DNA of 49,585 bases, taken from assembly GCA_934101145.1 (NCBI GenBank), contig CAKOPZ010000008.1, forward strand, positions 1 through 49,585. Direction: 5' to 3'. This document shows, one piece after another, positions 1 through 7,378 of the stretch. A model generated the notes under the pieces. It ran no database searches and was not told where the DNA came from. It worked only from the letters and a program-made list of their open reading frames with translations. A program made the translations under genes and the position numbers. Numbering within the stretch: position 1 is the stretch's first letter; each line of letters begins with the position of its first letter. This DNA is from an uncultured Clostridia bacterium. Lineage in GTDB: Bacteria; Bacillota; Clostridia; TANB77; CAG-508.

Positions 1-269
1 AAAGCAATACCACCTTTAATCCATTGTGGAGCTCTTATACTTCCTTGTCTAGCTCTACCTGTTCCTTTTTGTCTCCAAGGTTTTCTACCACCACCACGAA
101 CTTCTGCTCTTGTTTTAGTGTTTTGTGTACCTTGTCTTTGGTTAGCCAAAAAGTTAACTAATACGCTATGTACTACAGCTTCATTTGGTTCAATACCAAA
201 AATTTCTTCTTTCAAGTCAACTGTGCTAACTTTTTTACCTTCTACATCATATACGTCCATTTTAGGCAT
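1..269 (-). CDS. rplD: Ribosomal protein uL4 (RplD), 3' part cut by window edge
   Basis: This is the N-terminal ~89 residues of ribosomal protein L4, a 23S rRNA-binding protein lining the exit tunnel. The translation starts MPKMDVYDVEGKKV and contains the family hallmarks LVNFLANQRQGT and RGGGRKPWRQKGTGRAR, the basic loop that reaches into the ribosome. An AGGAGG ribosome binding site lies 8 bases before the ATG at 269. It follows rplC by about 20 bases in the standard S10 order rpsJ-rplC-rplD. The gene runs off the left edge of the window, so the C-terminus is not visible. In some bacteria L4 also represses its own operon, which is relevant to the leader upstream of rpsJ. Confidence 0.96.
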   Translation of the reverse strand, partial: MPKMDVYDVEGKKVSTVDLKEEIFGIEPNEAVVHSVLVNFLANQRQGTQNTKTRAEVRGGGRKPWRQKGTGRARQGSIRAPQWIKGGIA

Positions 270-291
270 TTCGTTTCTCCTCCTTCTTTAA

Positions 292-921
292 TTATGCTTT
301 TACGCTTGTTTTTAATTTAAGTATTGCACCTTTAGCTCCTGGCACACTACCTTTTACTAATATAACATTTTTATCTAAATCAACTTTAACAACCTCTAGA
401 TTTTGGATTGTAACTGTTTGAACACCCATATGTCCAGGTAATTTTTTACCTTTAAATACTCTTCCTGGTGTTGATGTTGGTCCCATTGAACCTGGTCTTC
501 TGTGATACATAGAACCATGTCCCATAGGTCCTCTAGATTGTCCATGACGTTTAATAACACCTTGGAAACCTTTACCCTTTGAAGTACCTTGGATATCAAT
601 TTTGTCTCCTGCTGCAAAAACATCAGCTTTTAATTCATCTCCAACTTTTACTTCTTCAACTGAATCTACTCTAAATTCTCTTAAATGTTTTTTAGGTGTA
701 ACATTTACTTTTGAGAAGTGACCTTTTTCAGGTCTATTTAACTTACTTTCTTTTACATCTCCAAATCCTAATTGGATTGCTGTGTATCCATCTGTTTCTT
801 CTGTTTTAACTTGTGCTACTACACAAGGTCCAGCTTCTATAGCTGTAACTGGAATAACTTTACCTGCTTCGTCAAATATTTGTGTCATTCCAACTTTTTT
901 ACCGATTAATCCTTTTTTCAT
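292..921 (-). CDS. rplC: Ribosomal protein uL3
   Basis: Ribosomal protein L3 (209 aa, usual length) binds 23S rRNA near the peptidyl transferase centre and nucleates 50S assembly. The start MKKGLIGKKVGMTQIF and the central RHGQSRGPMGHGSMYHRRPG stretch, the loop that approaches the catalytic centre, are diagnostic. An AGGAGG ribosome binding site precedes the ATG. It is the second gene of the S10 operon, between rpsJ and rplD, on the same strand and without internal promoter signs. Identification is secure. Confidence 0.98.
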   Translation of the reverse strand: MKKGLIGKKVGMTQIFDEAGKVIPVTAIEAGPCVVAQVKTEETDGYTAIQLGFGDVKESKLNRPEKGHFSKVNVTPKKHLREFRVDSVEEVKVGDELKADVFAAGDKIDIQGTSKGKGFQGVIKRHGQSRGPMGHGSMYHRRPGSMGPTSTPGRVFKGKKLPGHMGVQTVTIQNLEVVKVDLDKNVILVKGSVPGAKGAILKLKTSVKA

Positions 922-997
922 TGTTTCTTTTCCTCCTAACTATTGGCTGATGTTTTACCAGCTTGGTTTTAAATTTGTTTTAATTAATCATTATAAA

Positions 998-1330
998 TTA
1001 TAATTTGATTTCTATATCAACACCAGCTGGTAAATCAATCTTCATTAGATTGTCAACTGTTTTTTGTGTTGGATAAAGAATATCGATAACTCTTTTATGT
1101 GTTCTCATTTCAAATTGTTCTCTTGAATCTTTGTGTTTATGTGGAGAACGTAAAATTGTTATAACTTCTTTTTGTGTTGGTAATGGAATAGGACCAGATA
1201 CCTTTGCTCCTGTTTTTTTAGCAGTATCTACTATTTTCTCAGCAGACTGTTCTAAAACAACATGATCATAAGCCTTTAATCTTATTCTGATTTTTTCACT
1301 TGTTACCGCATTTTCTTTCTTTGTTGCCAT
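998..1330 (-). CDS. rpsJ: Ribosomal protein uS10
   Basis: Ribosomal protein S10 (NusE), 110 aa, a 30S head protein that also joins NusB in transcription antitermination. Family motifs SGPIPLPTQKE, RSPHKHKDSREQFEMRTHKR and LPAGVDIEIKL are present. The N-terminus carries about eight residues more than the usual ~102-aa protein (MATKKENAVTSEKIRIRLKAYDH). The ATG at 1330 has an AAGGAGGG ribosome binding site at good spacing, so the extension is probably real. It is the first gene of the operon, preceded by a ~235-base leader with a terminator-like hairpin. Confidence 0.97.
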   Translation of the reverse strand: MATKKENAVTSEKIRIRLKAYDHVVLEQSAEKIVDTAKKTGAKVSGPIPLPTQKEVITILRSPHKHKDSREQFEMRTHKRVIDILYPTQKTVDNLMKIDLPAGVDIEIKL

Positions 1331-1566
1331 TGAAAATTCCCTCCTTAAAATATTTTTTCGGTCGGAAGTTATAAACGCACCCTGGTGTATCTCTTTTTAC
1401 CAATATAAAAACCCAAGTCTCGCATGATAATCTTGGGATAAGTGCTTATTGTTTTTAAACTTACCGCCTTGGTCTTAGCCACGACATACTCCATAAGAGT
1501 TCCCTCCATCAAAGGTTTTAACACCTTCGTGTAGCCACATCTTACTTCATCGCCAAACTCATGCTT
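1331..1566 (-). promoter_or_regulatory. S10 operon 5' leader with attenuator-like hairpin
   Basis: About 235 bases lie between the promoter (1571-1599) and rpsJ. A hairpin with arms CCCAAG (1432-1437 read on minus) and CTTGGG (1412-1417) is followed directly by a run of U, as in an intrinsic terminator, and sits inside the leader. A second CCAAG at 1468-1472 upstream could pair with the same CTTGG arm, giving a mutually exclusive structure. This resembles an attenuator controlled by a ribosomal protein. A reading frame runs through the region (1369-1599), but its nominal TTG start coincides with the -35 box, so it cannot be translated from there. A 41-codon internal frame starting MEYVVAKTKA has a GGAGGG ribosome binding site and cannot be excluded as a leader peptide. 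Confidence 0.6.
1404..1437 (-). terminator. Attenuator hairpin in the S10 leader
   Basis: Six-base-pair stem CCCAAG/CTTGGG with a 14-base loop, followed by UUUUUAU on the minus-strand RNA. It lies upstream of rpsJ within the transcribed leader rather than after a gene, so premature termination is the likely role. Confidence 0.55.
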
Positions 1567-1570
1567 TATT

Positions 1571-1599
1571 ATTATATAATACTTATTCCTTTTCGTCAA
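1571..1599 (-). promoter_or_regulatory. SigA-type promoter of the S10 operon
   Basis: TTGACG-N17-TATAAT on the minus strand, near consensus with ideal spacing. The predicted transcription start is around 1565, giving the leader described above. Confidence 0.75.
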
Positions 1600-1688
1600 T
1601 AGTTTTGGTTATTTTTTCTACTTTTACAACAAAAAACTTATCATCCATATAATTATTGGTTATTTTTTCCATTTTTATTTATATAAAC

Positions 1689-1717
1689 TTGTAATATGCT
1701 TATAATTATGGTATAAT
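1689..1717 (+). promoter_or_regulatory. Promoter of the orphan gene at 1767
   Basis: TTGTAA-N17-TATAAT on the plus strand, about 50 bases before the ATG at 1767. Perfect -10 and 17-base spacer. Confidence 0.65.
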
Positions 1718-1766
1718 AAGGTTATGCTTTTATGCAAATATATATTTTTAGAAAAGGAGTAATAAC

Positions 1767-2246
1767 ATGGCAAATGAAATTCATACTCTTGAACTTCCTG
1801 TCTATGTTGACCTCGGACGCAGAGTTCGGTCTTTTCTACATATGGTAGAGAAACCTGTAGCTACTGGTTCTCTGATGGGAGAGTTTTGCAAATCCAATGG
1901 AACAGTAAACTTCTACTATCGTGAAGGTGAAAACAAGTACCATACTGTATTCACCCCCATCAAAGAAGATACCAAACTCTCTGACACAGCACGCAAGAAG
2001 CTCTCAAAGGACATTTCGATCTTTATGTCCAAACTGAACAGTTCCATGTCTCTTCTCGGCAGAGGCGGATGCGAAATTTGCATTAATCTCGTTGAAGACC
2101 TGGAACAGGACGCAAAAAAGATCTACGGCAGTGACATAAAATCCTTAATTGTTGTTACTATTACGGCAAAGGAAGGCAGCGCTGCTCAGCTCGCCATCAA
2201 CTCTTTTTTCACTGTAATTGAGAATTCTTCTCTGAATTTTGAATAA
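1767..2246 (+). CDS. Hypothetical protein, GC-richer and codon-atypical
   Basis: A 159-aa predicted soluble protein that I do not recognise. It begins MANEIHTLELPVYVDLGRRV and has a central Gly/Cys patch SLLGRGGCEICINLVED. It has no signal peptide or membrane segment. It is a complete transcription unit: SigA-like promoter, AAAAGGAG ribosome binding site 7 bases before ATG, and a strong terminator just after the stop. Codon use is unlike the neighbours: many CTC, CGC, GAC, AAG and GGC codons in a genome that prefers A/T endings. It also holds the only in-frame CGG (codon 21, 1827-1829) found in any intact gene here. Recent acquisition is the likely explanation. It is monocistronic, divergent from the S10 operon and convergent with spoVG, so context gives no function. 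Confidence 0.75.
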   Translation: MANEIHTLELPVYVDLGRRVRSFLHMVEKPVATGSLMGEFCKSNGTVNFYYREGENKYHTVFTPIKEDTKLSDTARKKLSKDISIFMSKLNSSMSLLGRGGCEICINLVEDLEQDAKKIYGSDIKSLIVVTITAKEGSAAQLAINSFFTVIENSSLNFE

Positions 2247-2261
2247 TTCTACAATAACAGC

Positions 2262-2293
2262 AACCGCTTGCTTAAATTAAGCAAGCGGTTTTT
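2262..2293 (+). terminator. Intrinsic terminator after the orphan gene
   Basis: AACCGCTTGCTT/AAGCAAGCGGTT perfect stem with a short AT loop followed by a T run on the plus strand, 16 bases after the stop at 2246. Confidence 0.9.
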
Positions 2294-2314
2294 CTTTCAA
2301 ATTCTATATATCAG

Positions 2315-2342
2315 AAAAAAGAGTTCTTAAAACAAGAACTCT
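2315..2342 (-). terminator. Intrinsic terminator after spoVG
   Basis: Minus-strand hairpin AAGAGTTCTT/AAGAACTC with a GTTTT loop and six T, placed about 20 bases after the spoVG stop. Confidence 0.85.
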
Positions 2343-2363
2343 TAAAAATTAATTTTATATTTA

Positions 2364-2639
2364 TTATTCTGCTGATTCTGCTTCAGCTTCTGGAGCTTCA
2401 TAAGCTTCTAATATAGCTTTTTGAATTTTCTCCCTTGTTTCTGGATTAATTGGATGAGCTATATCCTTAAATTCTCCGTTTGGAGTTTTTCTGCTTGGCA
2501 TAGCAATAAATAATCCATCTTGACTTTCGATAACTTTGATATCGTGTACTACGAACTCATTATCGAATGTTACAGAAGCAACAGCTTTCATTCTGTTCTC
2601 TGAATTTACTTTTCTTAAACGTACATCTGTTATTTGCAT
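2364..2639 (-). CDS. spoVG: SpoVG family regulator
   Basis: SpoVG, a small nucleic-acid-binding regulator (91 aa) first known from sporulation in Bacillus and involved in division-septum and virulence control in other Bacillota. The start MQITDVRLRKV and the core FVVHDIKVIES...GLFIAMPSRKTPNGEFKDIAHPI are typical of the family. I chose the ATG at 2639 rather than an upstream frame-extending codon because it has a GGAAGGCGG ribosome binding site and matches the family start. The C-terminus ends in an acidic Glu/Ala tail, as usual. It is a single-gene unit with its own promoter and terminator. Presence of spoVG does not by itself prove spore formation. Confidence 0.95.
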   Translation of the reverse strand: MQITDVRLRKVNSENRMKAVASVTFDNEFVVHDIKVIESQDGLFIAMPSRKTPNGEFKDIAHPINPETREKIQKAILEAYEAPEAEAESAE

Positions 2640-2691
2640 TTTGCGCACCGCCTTCCAAAGTTTTAAATATTTTGTACAATTTGTTATCATT

Positions 2692-2720
2692 ATCCTATGT
2701 ACACTTATTTTATTCGTCAA
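2692..2720 (-). promoter_or_regulatory. Promoter of spoVG
   Basis: TTGACG-N17-TAGGAT on the minus strand, about 50 bases before the spoVG ATG. The -35 is good and the -10 is weak. Other sigma factors were not excluded. Confidence 0.45.
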
Positions 2721-2914
2721 AAATATTTTTTTTCCTTCTTATTTTTTACATTTTTACCATTTTTCTTTTTCCTCACATTTTATCCATTTTATGAATACAT
2801 TATTACCACAAAGTATTGAATATTTTGCATAAAAAGTATATAATGCATAAAGAAAAATTGGTTTATAGGTATAACCTCTAAAAACCTAAATTTATATTTA
2901 TAAGGATGTTTAAA

Positions 2915-4294
2915 ATGGCACATATTGAAGAATTAAAACAATACAAACATATACATATGATAGGAATTGGTGGAGTTAGCATGAGCGGAATTGCTGAAAT
3001 CCTAAAAAATTGGGGATTTATCGTTACAGGCTCTGATGCTCATTCTTCTGAAAACACAAAAAAACTAATTCAAAATCATATTCCTGTTACAATAGGTCAT
3101 GACCTAGAAAATCTTGAAAAATCAGATTTGGTAGTTTATACTGCAGCTATAAGTAAAGAAGATATAGAATTAAAAAGAGCAAAAGAATTAAATATTCCAG
3201 TTATCGAACGTGGTACATTCTTAGGTAAACTAACCAAAGCATTTCGTAACACAATTTGTGTTTCTGGAACACATGGAAAAACTACAACAACTTCTATGAT
3301 TTCTATGTGCTTTTTAGAAGCATGTAAAGATCCATCTATTCAAGTTGGTGCATACCTAAATTCAATAGACGGGAACTATAGGGTTGGAAATAGTGAATAT
3401 TTTATTATAGAAGCTTGCGAATATGTAGAAAGCTATTTAAAATTGTTTCCAAAAACAGAGGTTATATTAAATATTGATAATGATCATCTTGATTACTTTG
3501 GTACATTAGAAAACATAGTAAAATCATTTGGAAATTATGTAAAATTACTACCAAAAGATGGGCTTCTTGTTATAAACTGGGATGATGAACATTGTAGAAC
3601 AATAGTAAAAAATACAGAAGCCAAATCTGTAACATATGCAATTGAAAGCCAAAACGCAAATTTTGTTGCAAGAAACATTGTATTTAATGATAGTGGCTTC
3701 CCTACTTTTGATGTATATTATAACAACAATTTCTTTAAAACAATTTCTTTGTCTATTCCTGGCAAACACAATGTTTTAAATGCTCTTGCATGTATTGCAG
3801 TATGTAATGAATATGGTCTTGACAGAGAAGATATAAAAAATGCACTTCACAAATATACAGGTGCACACAGGAGATTTGAATTTAAAGGAAGCTTTAATGG
3901 AGTAAATGTTTTTGATGACTATGGACATCATCCAACAGAAATACTTGCAACAGCTAGTGCATTAAAACAGAAAAAATATAACGAATCATGGGTTATTTTC
4001 CAACCACATACTTATAGTAGAACAAAAAATCTATTAGATGCTTTTGCAACAGCATTGTTAAATTTTGATCATGTTATTGTAACAGATATTTATGCAGCAC
4101 GTGAGACAAATACATATAACATTTCTTCAAAAGACTTGGTTAATAAAATAAATACGCTTGGAAAACATGCTATATATATTCCAGAATTTAGTGATATTGT
4201 TACATTTGTAAAAGAAAATGCAAACACAGGCGATATCGTTTTAACTCTAGGTGCTGGAACTGTTACAGAAATTGGTCCAATGCTTGTAAAATAA
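2915..4294 (+). CDS. murC: UDP-N-acetylmuramate--L-alanine ligase
   Basis: MurC adds L-Ala to UDP-MurNAc using ATP, the first step of peptidoglycan stem-peptide assembly in the cytoplasm. The protein is 459 aa. The N-terminal Rossmann loop HMIGIGGVSMSG binds the UDP sugar, the central SGTHGKTTTTS P-loop binds ATP, and the C-terminal Mur ligase domain holds FDDYGHHPTEI and FQPHTYSRT. I chose the ATG at 2915, not the in-frame ATG at 2906, because the latter overlaps the AAGGATG ribosome binding site. The next gene, a peptidoglycan glycosyltransferase, begins about 105 bases downstream on the same strand, so the pair is dedicated to cell-wall synthesis. Confidence 0.97.
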   Translation: MAHIEELKQYKHIHMIGIGGVSMSGIAEILKNWGFIVTGSDAHSSENTKKLIQNHIPVTIGHDLENLEKSDLVVYTAAISKEDIELKRAKELNIPVIERGTFLGKLTKAFRNTICVSGTHGKTTTTSMISMCFLEACKDPSIQVGAYLNSIDGNYRVGNSEYFIIEACEYVESYLKLFPKTEVILNIDNDHLDYFGTLENIVKSFGNYVKLLPKDGLLVINWDDEHCRTIVKNTEAKSVTYAIESQNANFVARNIVFNDSGFPTFDVYYNNNFFKTISLSIPGKHNVLNALACIAVCNEYGLDREDIKNALHKYTGAHRRFEFKGSFNGVNVFDDYGHHPTEILATASALKQKKYNESWVIFQPHTYSRTKNLLDAFATALLNFDHVIVTDIYAARETNTYNISSKDLVNKINTLGKHAIYIPEFSDIVTFVKENANTGDIVLTLGAGTVTEIGPMLVK

Positions 4295-4399
4295 CATTCT
4301 TAATATTTTATTCATAATTTATTAAGATTAAATCAATCGCTTTTCTTACAAATCTATATTATAATATCATTTATAGGAGAGGATTGAATAGGTGATAAA

Positions 4400-5092
4400 A
4401 TGAAATTGATAAAAAAACTAATTTTTTTACTATTAATTGCAATTATAATTATTTTTAGTGTAGTTGCTCTTAATGGTAAAAAAATGTATGATGAAAAAAT
4501 TAGTAAGATGAGTCTACAAGACACAATTGCTGAAATTGAAAGTAACAAAAATTATGTTAAATTAGAGGACCTTCCAGATGACTACAAAAATGCGATAATT
4601 GCAGTTGAAGATCACCGTTTTAAAAAACACGGTGCAATTGATTTAATCGCAATTGGACGAGCTATTTGGATTAATGTAACAAACTTTGAACTTCGTGAAG
4701 GCGGAAGTACAATAACACAACAAGTTGCAAAGAACATCTTCTTTATTTCAGAAAATGATGCACTAACAAGAAAATCTGCAGAAATATTTGCAGCATTTGA
4801 CTTAGAAAAAAATTATTCAAAAGATAAAATTTTAGAATTGTATGTAAACACCATCTATTTTGGAGATGGATATTATGGAATAAAAGAAGCCTGCAATGGC
4901 TACCTAAATATTGAACCTTCACAAATGACTCTTTATGATTGCACAATGATGGCTGGAATTCCAAATGCTCCATCGGTGTATAACCCTAGTGCAAATCCAA
5001 AACTTACAAGAAGCAGACAAAAAAAAGTCATTTCTGATATGGTTGAATATGGCTATTTAACACAAGATCAAGCAGACAAACTACTCAAATAA
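4400..5092 (+). CDS. mtgA: Monofunctional peptidoglycan glycosyltransferase (GT51)
   Basis: This 230-aa protein has an N-terminal signal anchor (residues ~7-24, almost all Ile/Leu/Phe/Val) followed by one GT51 domain that polymerises lipid II into glycan strands outside the membrane. The catalytic motif EDHRFKKHG (Glu70 as general base) and the donor-site motif GGSTITQQ (101-108) are intact, as is the second conserved Glu in KILELYVN (Glu146). There is no transpeptidase domain, so this is a monofunctional enzyme rather than a class A PBP. It lies downstream of murC. The name mtgA is by function; orthology to the proteobacterial gene was not tested. Confidence 0.9.
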   Translation: MKLIKKLIFLLLIAIIIIFSVVALNGKKMYDEKISKMSLQDTIAEIESNKNYVKLEDLPDDYKNAIIAVEDHRFKKHGAIDLIAIGRAIWINVTNFELREGGSTITQQVAKNIFFISENDALTRKSAEIFAAFDLEKNYSKDKILELYVNTIYFGDGYYGIKEACNGYLNIEPSQMTLYDCTMMAGIPNAPSVYNPSANPKLTRSRQKKVISDMVEYGYLTQDQADKLLK

Positions 5093-5115
5093 TAGTTACA
5101 GAATTAAACTTTATT

Positions 5116-5253
5116 AGCGGAATCAATATAATATTTCTTAGAAACTTGCCGTTCGCAGCCAATCCAAAAGATGGACGGCTGCTCGAATCGCACTCAGCCT
5201 TCGGCTTCGTTTGGTCGCTGCGCGTTTCCTTGAAATATTATATTGATTCCGCT
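5116..5253. repeat. Dispersed long palindromic element, copy 1
   Basis: A 138-base, unusually GC-rich element with 22-base perfectly complementary outer arms (5116-5137 and 5232-5253). Inner hairpins include GCAGCC/GGCTGC and AGCCTTCGGCT. The core matches, in opposite orientation, the element at 22711-22843. The outer arm sequence (AGCGGAATCAAT...) differs between the two copies yet remains self-complementary in each. It lies between the convergent genes mtgA and hemW. Confidence 0.85.
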
Positions 5254-5276
5254 TTCATAAACCATTATATAGTAAT

Positions 5277-5321
5277 AAAAAGCATAGTAGTCATGTGTAC
5301 ACATGACTACTATGCTTTTTT
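5277..5321. terminator. Bidirectional terminator between mtgA and hemW
   Basis: A 36-base perfect palindrome (5281-5316), beginning AGCATAGTAGTCATGTG, is flanked by A4-5 on the left and T7 on the right. It can therefore terminate transcription from either strand. It abuts the hemW stop codon. Confidence 0.9.
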
Positions 5322-6494
5322 CTATACAAATTCTTCCCATACTAAATTTGCTAAATCAAGTCCCTTGTTTGTTAATTTTATTATGTCTCCATCTATTTCA
5401 AGCAAGTCTTCACTAACTAATTTTTCAAGCTCCTTATGATATACATAAATTGGATTTTCTCCAAATTTTGCTTTAAACTTTTGTATCTCTACCCCATCAA
5501 TTTGTCTTAATCCCAAAATCATATATTCATTCATTTTACTTGATTTATCCTGTTTTTCATGGAATACAAAATTTTCTACTTGTTTACCATTTTTGTAATT
5601 TTCTATATATCCTTCAATTGTATCAATATTTGAATATCTTGTATCATTTGTATATGAGTGTGCTGCCACGCCCATTCCAATATATTCATTCTGTTCCCAG
5701 CAGTGCATATTGTGTTTTGATTCCAAACCCGGTTTTGCAAAATTTGATATTTCATAATGTTTATATCCATTTTGTTCTAATATCTTTTTAACGGTCCAAT
5801 ACATTTCTCTTTCAAGTTCATCTGGTGGAAGCATAACCTTCTTGTTCTCCACATCTTCAAACATTGTTGTTCCTTCTTCAACAATCAACGAATATACAGA
5901 AATATGTTCAAGATTATATGAAATCAATTTTTTCAAACTTTCTTTTACATCTTGTAATGTTTGATTTGGAAGTCCAATCATTAAATCAGCATTTATATTA
6001 TTAAATCCTATTTTTCTCGCACCTTGAATTACTTCTTCAAATTCACTATATGTATGAATTCTTCCTATAGATTTTAGCAAATCATTATTTGTACTTTGAA
6101 GTCCAATACTTAAACGATTTATTCCGCTTTCCATATAATCCCTAAGCTTATTTTCATCTACCGTTCCAGGATTAATTTCAATTGTAATCTCTGCATCATT
6201 TTTTACAGTAAAATTTGCTCTAACTGTTTGCAAAATTTCTTTTATGTAACTACTTTCAATTAAAGATGGAGTTCCACCTCCAATATATATTGTATCAATA
6301 ATAGCAAGCTTATCCTGACCATTTTCAAAGTCCATTCTATTTCCAATACCAACTTCAGCAATTTCATATTTAAGCCATTTTATATATTCCTTTATCTTAT
6401 TCTCTTTGCCTGCATATGATTTAAAATCGCAATATTTACATTTGTGCTTACAAAAAGGTATATGTATATACATTCCAACATTTTTAGTATTCAT
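5322..6494 (-). CDS. hemW: Radical SAM heme chaperone HemW
   Basis: HemW is a radical SAM protein related to coproporphyrinogen dehydrogenase that acts as a heme chaperone. The 390-aa protein has the family signature YIHIPFCKHKCKYCDF, with the three cluster cysteines at 15, 19 and 22. The following GGGTPS, EINPGT and RLSIGLQS motifs belong to the SAM and substrate barrel. The C-terminal HemW domain (LGLRQIDGVEI) is present. Many annotations still call this oxygen-independent coproporphyrinogen oxidase. HemN proper usually has an extra N-terminal segment and a CxxxCxxCxC motif, which is not seen here. It is the last gene of prmC-whiA-hemW. Confidence 0.93.
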   Translation of the reverse strand: MNTKNVGMYIHIPFCKHKCKYCDFKSYAGKENKIKEYIKWLKYEIAEVGIGNRMDFENGQDKLAIIDTIYIGGGTPSLIESSYIKEILQTVRANFTVKNDAEITIEINPGTVDENKLRDYMESGINRLSIGLQSTNNDLLKSIGRIHTYSEFEEVIQGARKIGFNNINADLMIGLPNQTLQDVKESLKKLISYNLEHISVYSLIVEEGTTMFEDVENKKVMLPPDELEREMYWTVKKILEQNGYKHYEISNFAKPGLESKHNMHCWEQNEYIGMGVAAHSYTNDTRYSNIDTIEGYIENYKNGKQVENFVFHEKQDKSSKMNEYMILGLRQIDGVEIQKFKAKFGENPIYVYHKELEKLVSEDLLEIDGDIIKLTNKGLDLANLVWEEFV

Positions 6495-6514
6495 ATTACT
6501 TCATTTCCTTCCAT

Positions 6515-7366
6515 CTATTCTTCTGCTAGTTTCATTATTGCTTTCAATCTATGATTTACACCCGACTTTCCTATTTTTGGATTTGTTTTTTCTCCAAGTT
6601 CAGTAAGAGAAGCCTCAGGATATTTTATTCTAAGCTCAGCAATTTCCTTTAAACTGTCAGAAAGAGAATTAAATTTTCCATTTGACTTAATCACATTTAT
6701 TGCATCAATTTGCTTCAATGCTGCAGTAACTGTTTTGCTTAAATTTGCTGTTTCACAATTCACTATACGGTTTACATTATTTCTCATATCACGATAAACG
6801 CGAATATCTTCAAATTTTAATACGGCATTATTTGCTCCAATAAAAGCTAAAAATTTAGATATTTCTTCCCCATCTTTAGAATAAATGGATGTACTATTTT
6901 CCTTTTCCAATATCTTAAAATTAATACTATATTTTTTTAGCATATTTACAACACTTTGTGCATCTTGCTTCTGTTTAAATATCACTTCAATATGATATTT
7001 ATTCTCAGGATTGTTAATTGAACCGCTTCCTAAAAAACATCCTCTAATATACGCCTTTTCCTGAATCTCTCCATCAATTTCTAAATCTTTAATAGTTGCA
7101 AGTCTTAATATATTTTTATTCTTTGTAGTAATAACATAATTTTTGCCCTGCATTTCAATTTGATAATTATGGTTTTCTATATTATTAAGAAGTTTAGCAA
7201 ATCGGTTTATATTGTATTCATTTTCGGTTGAAAACCTAAGCATATTATCTGATAAATACACATTATTTGTTTTGCAATATCCAGCAAATTCAATCTTAAC
7301 TAAATCTTTATTTGCTAAATTACTTATTTTGCTTAATTCCTGTTTTACATCTTGTGAAAAAGACAT
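6515..7366 (-). CDS. whiA: Sporulation/division regulator WhiA
   Basis: WhiA (283 aa) has an N-terminal LAGLIDADG-homing-endonuclease-like fold without nuclease function and a C-terminal helix-turn-helix that binds DNA. In Streptomyces it controls sporulation septation, and in Bacillus it affects division and chromosome segregation. The C-terminal LRIKYPEASLTELGE...KSGVNHRLKAI is highly characteristic. In many Bacillota whiA lies in yvcJ-yvcK-whiA. Here it is instead between prmC and hemW, with 12 bases to prmC upstream and 20 to hemW downstream, suggesting one transcript. Confidence 0.93.
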   Translation of the reverse strand: MSFSQDVKQELSKISNLANKDLVKIEFAGYCKTNNVYLSDNMLRFSTENEYNINRFAKLLNNIENHNYQIEMQGKNYVITTKNKNILRLATIKDLEIDGEIQEKAYIRGCFLGSGSINNPENKYHIEVIFKQKQDAQSVVNMLKKYSINFKILEKENSTSIYSKDGEEISKFLAFIGANNAVLKFEDIRVYRDMRNNVNRIVNCETANLSKTVTAALKQIDAINVIKSNGKFNSLSDSLKEIAELRIKYPEASLTELGEKTNPKIGKSGVNHRLKAIMKLAEE

Positions 7367-7378
7367 GGCTTGCCTCCT

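Noticed and set aside
1369..1599. A 76-codon reading frame on the minus strand upstream of rpsJ
   Set aside because: Its TTG start is the -35 box of the S10 promoter and a terminator-like stem lies inside it, so I treat the region as an RNA leader. A shorter internal frame remains possible.
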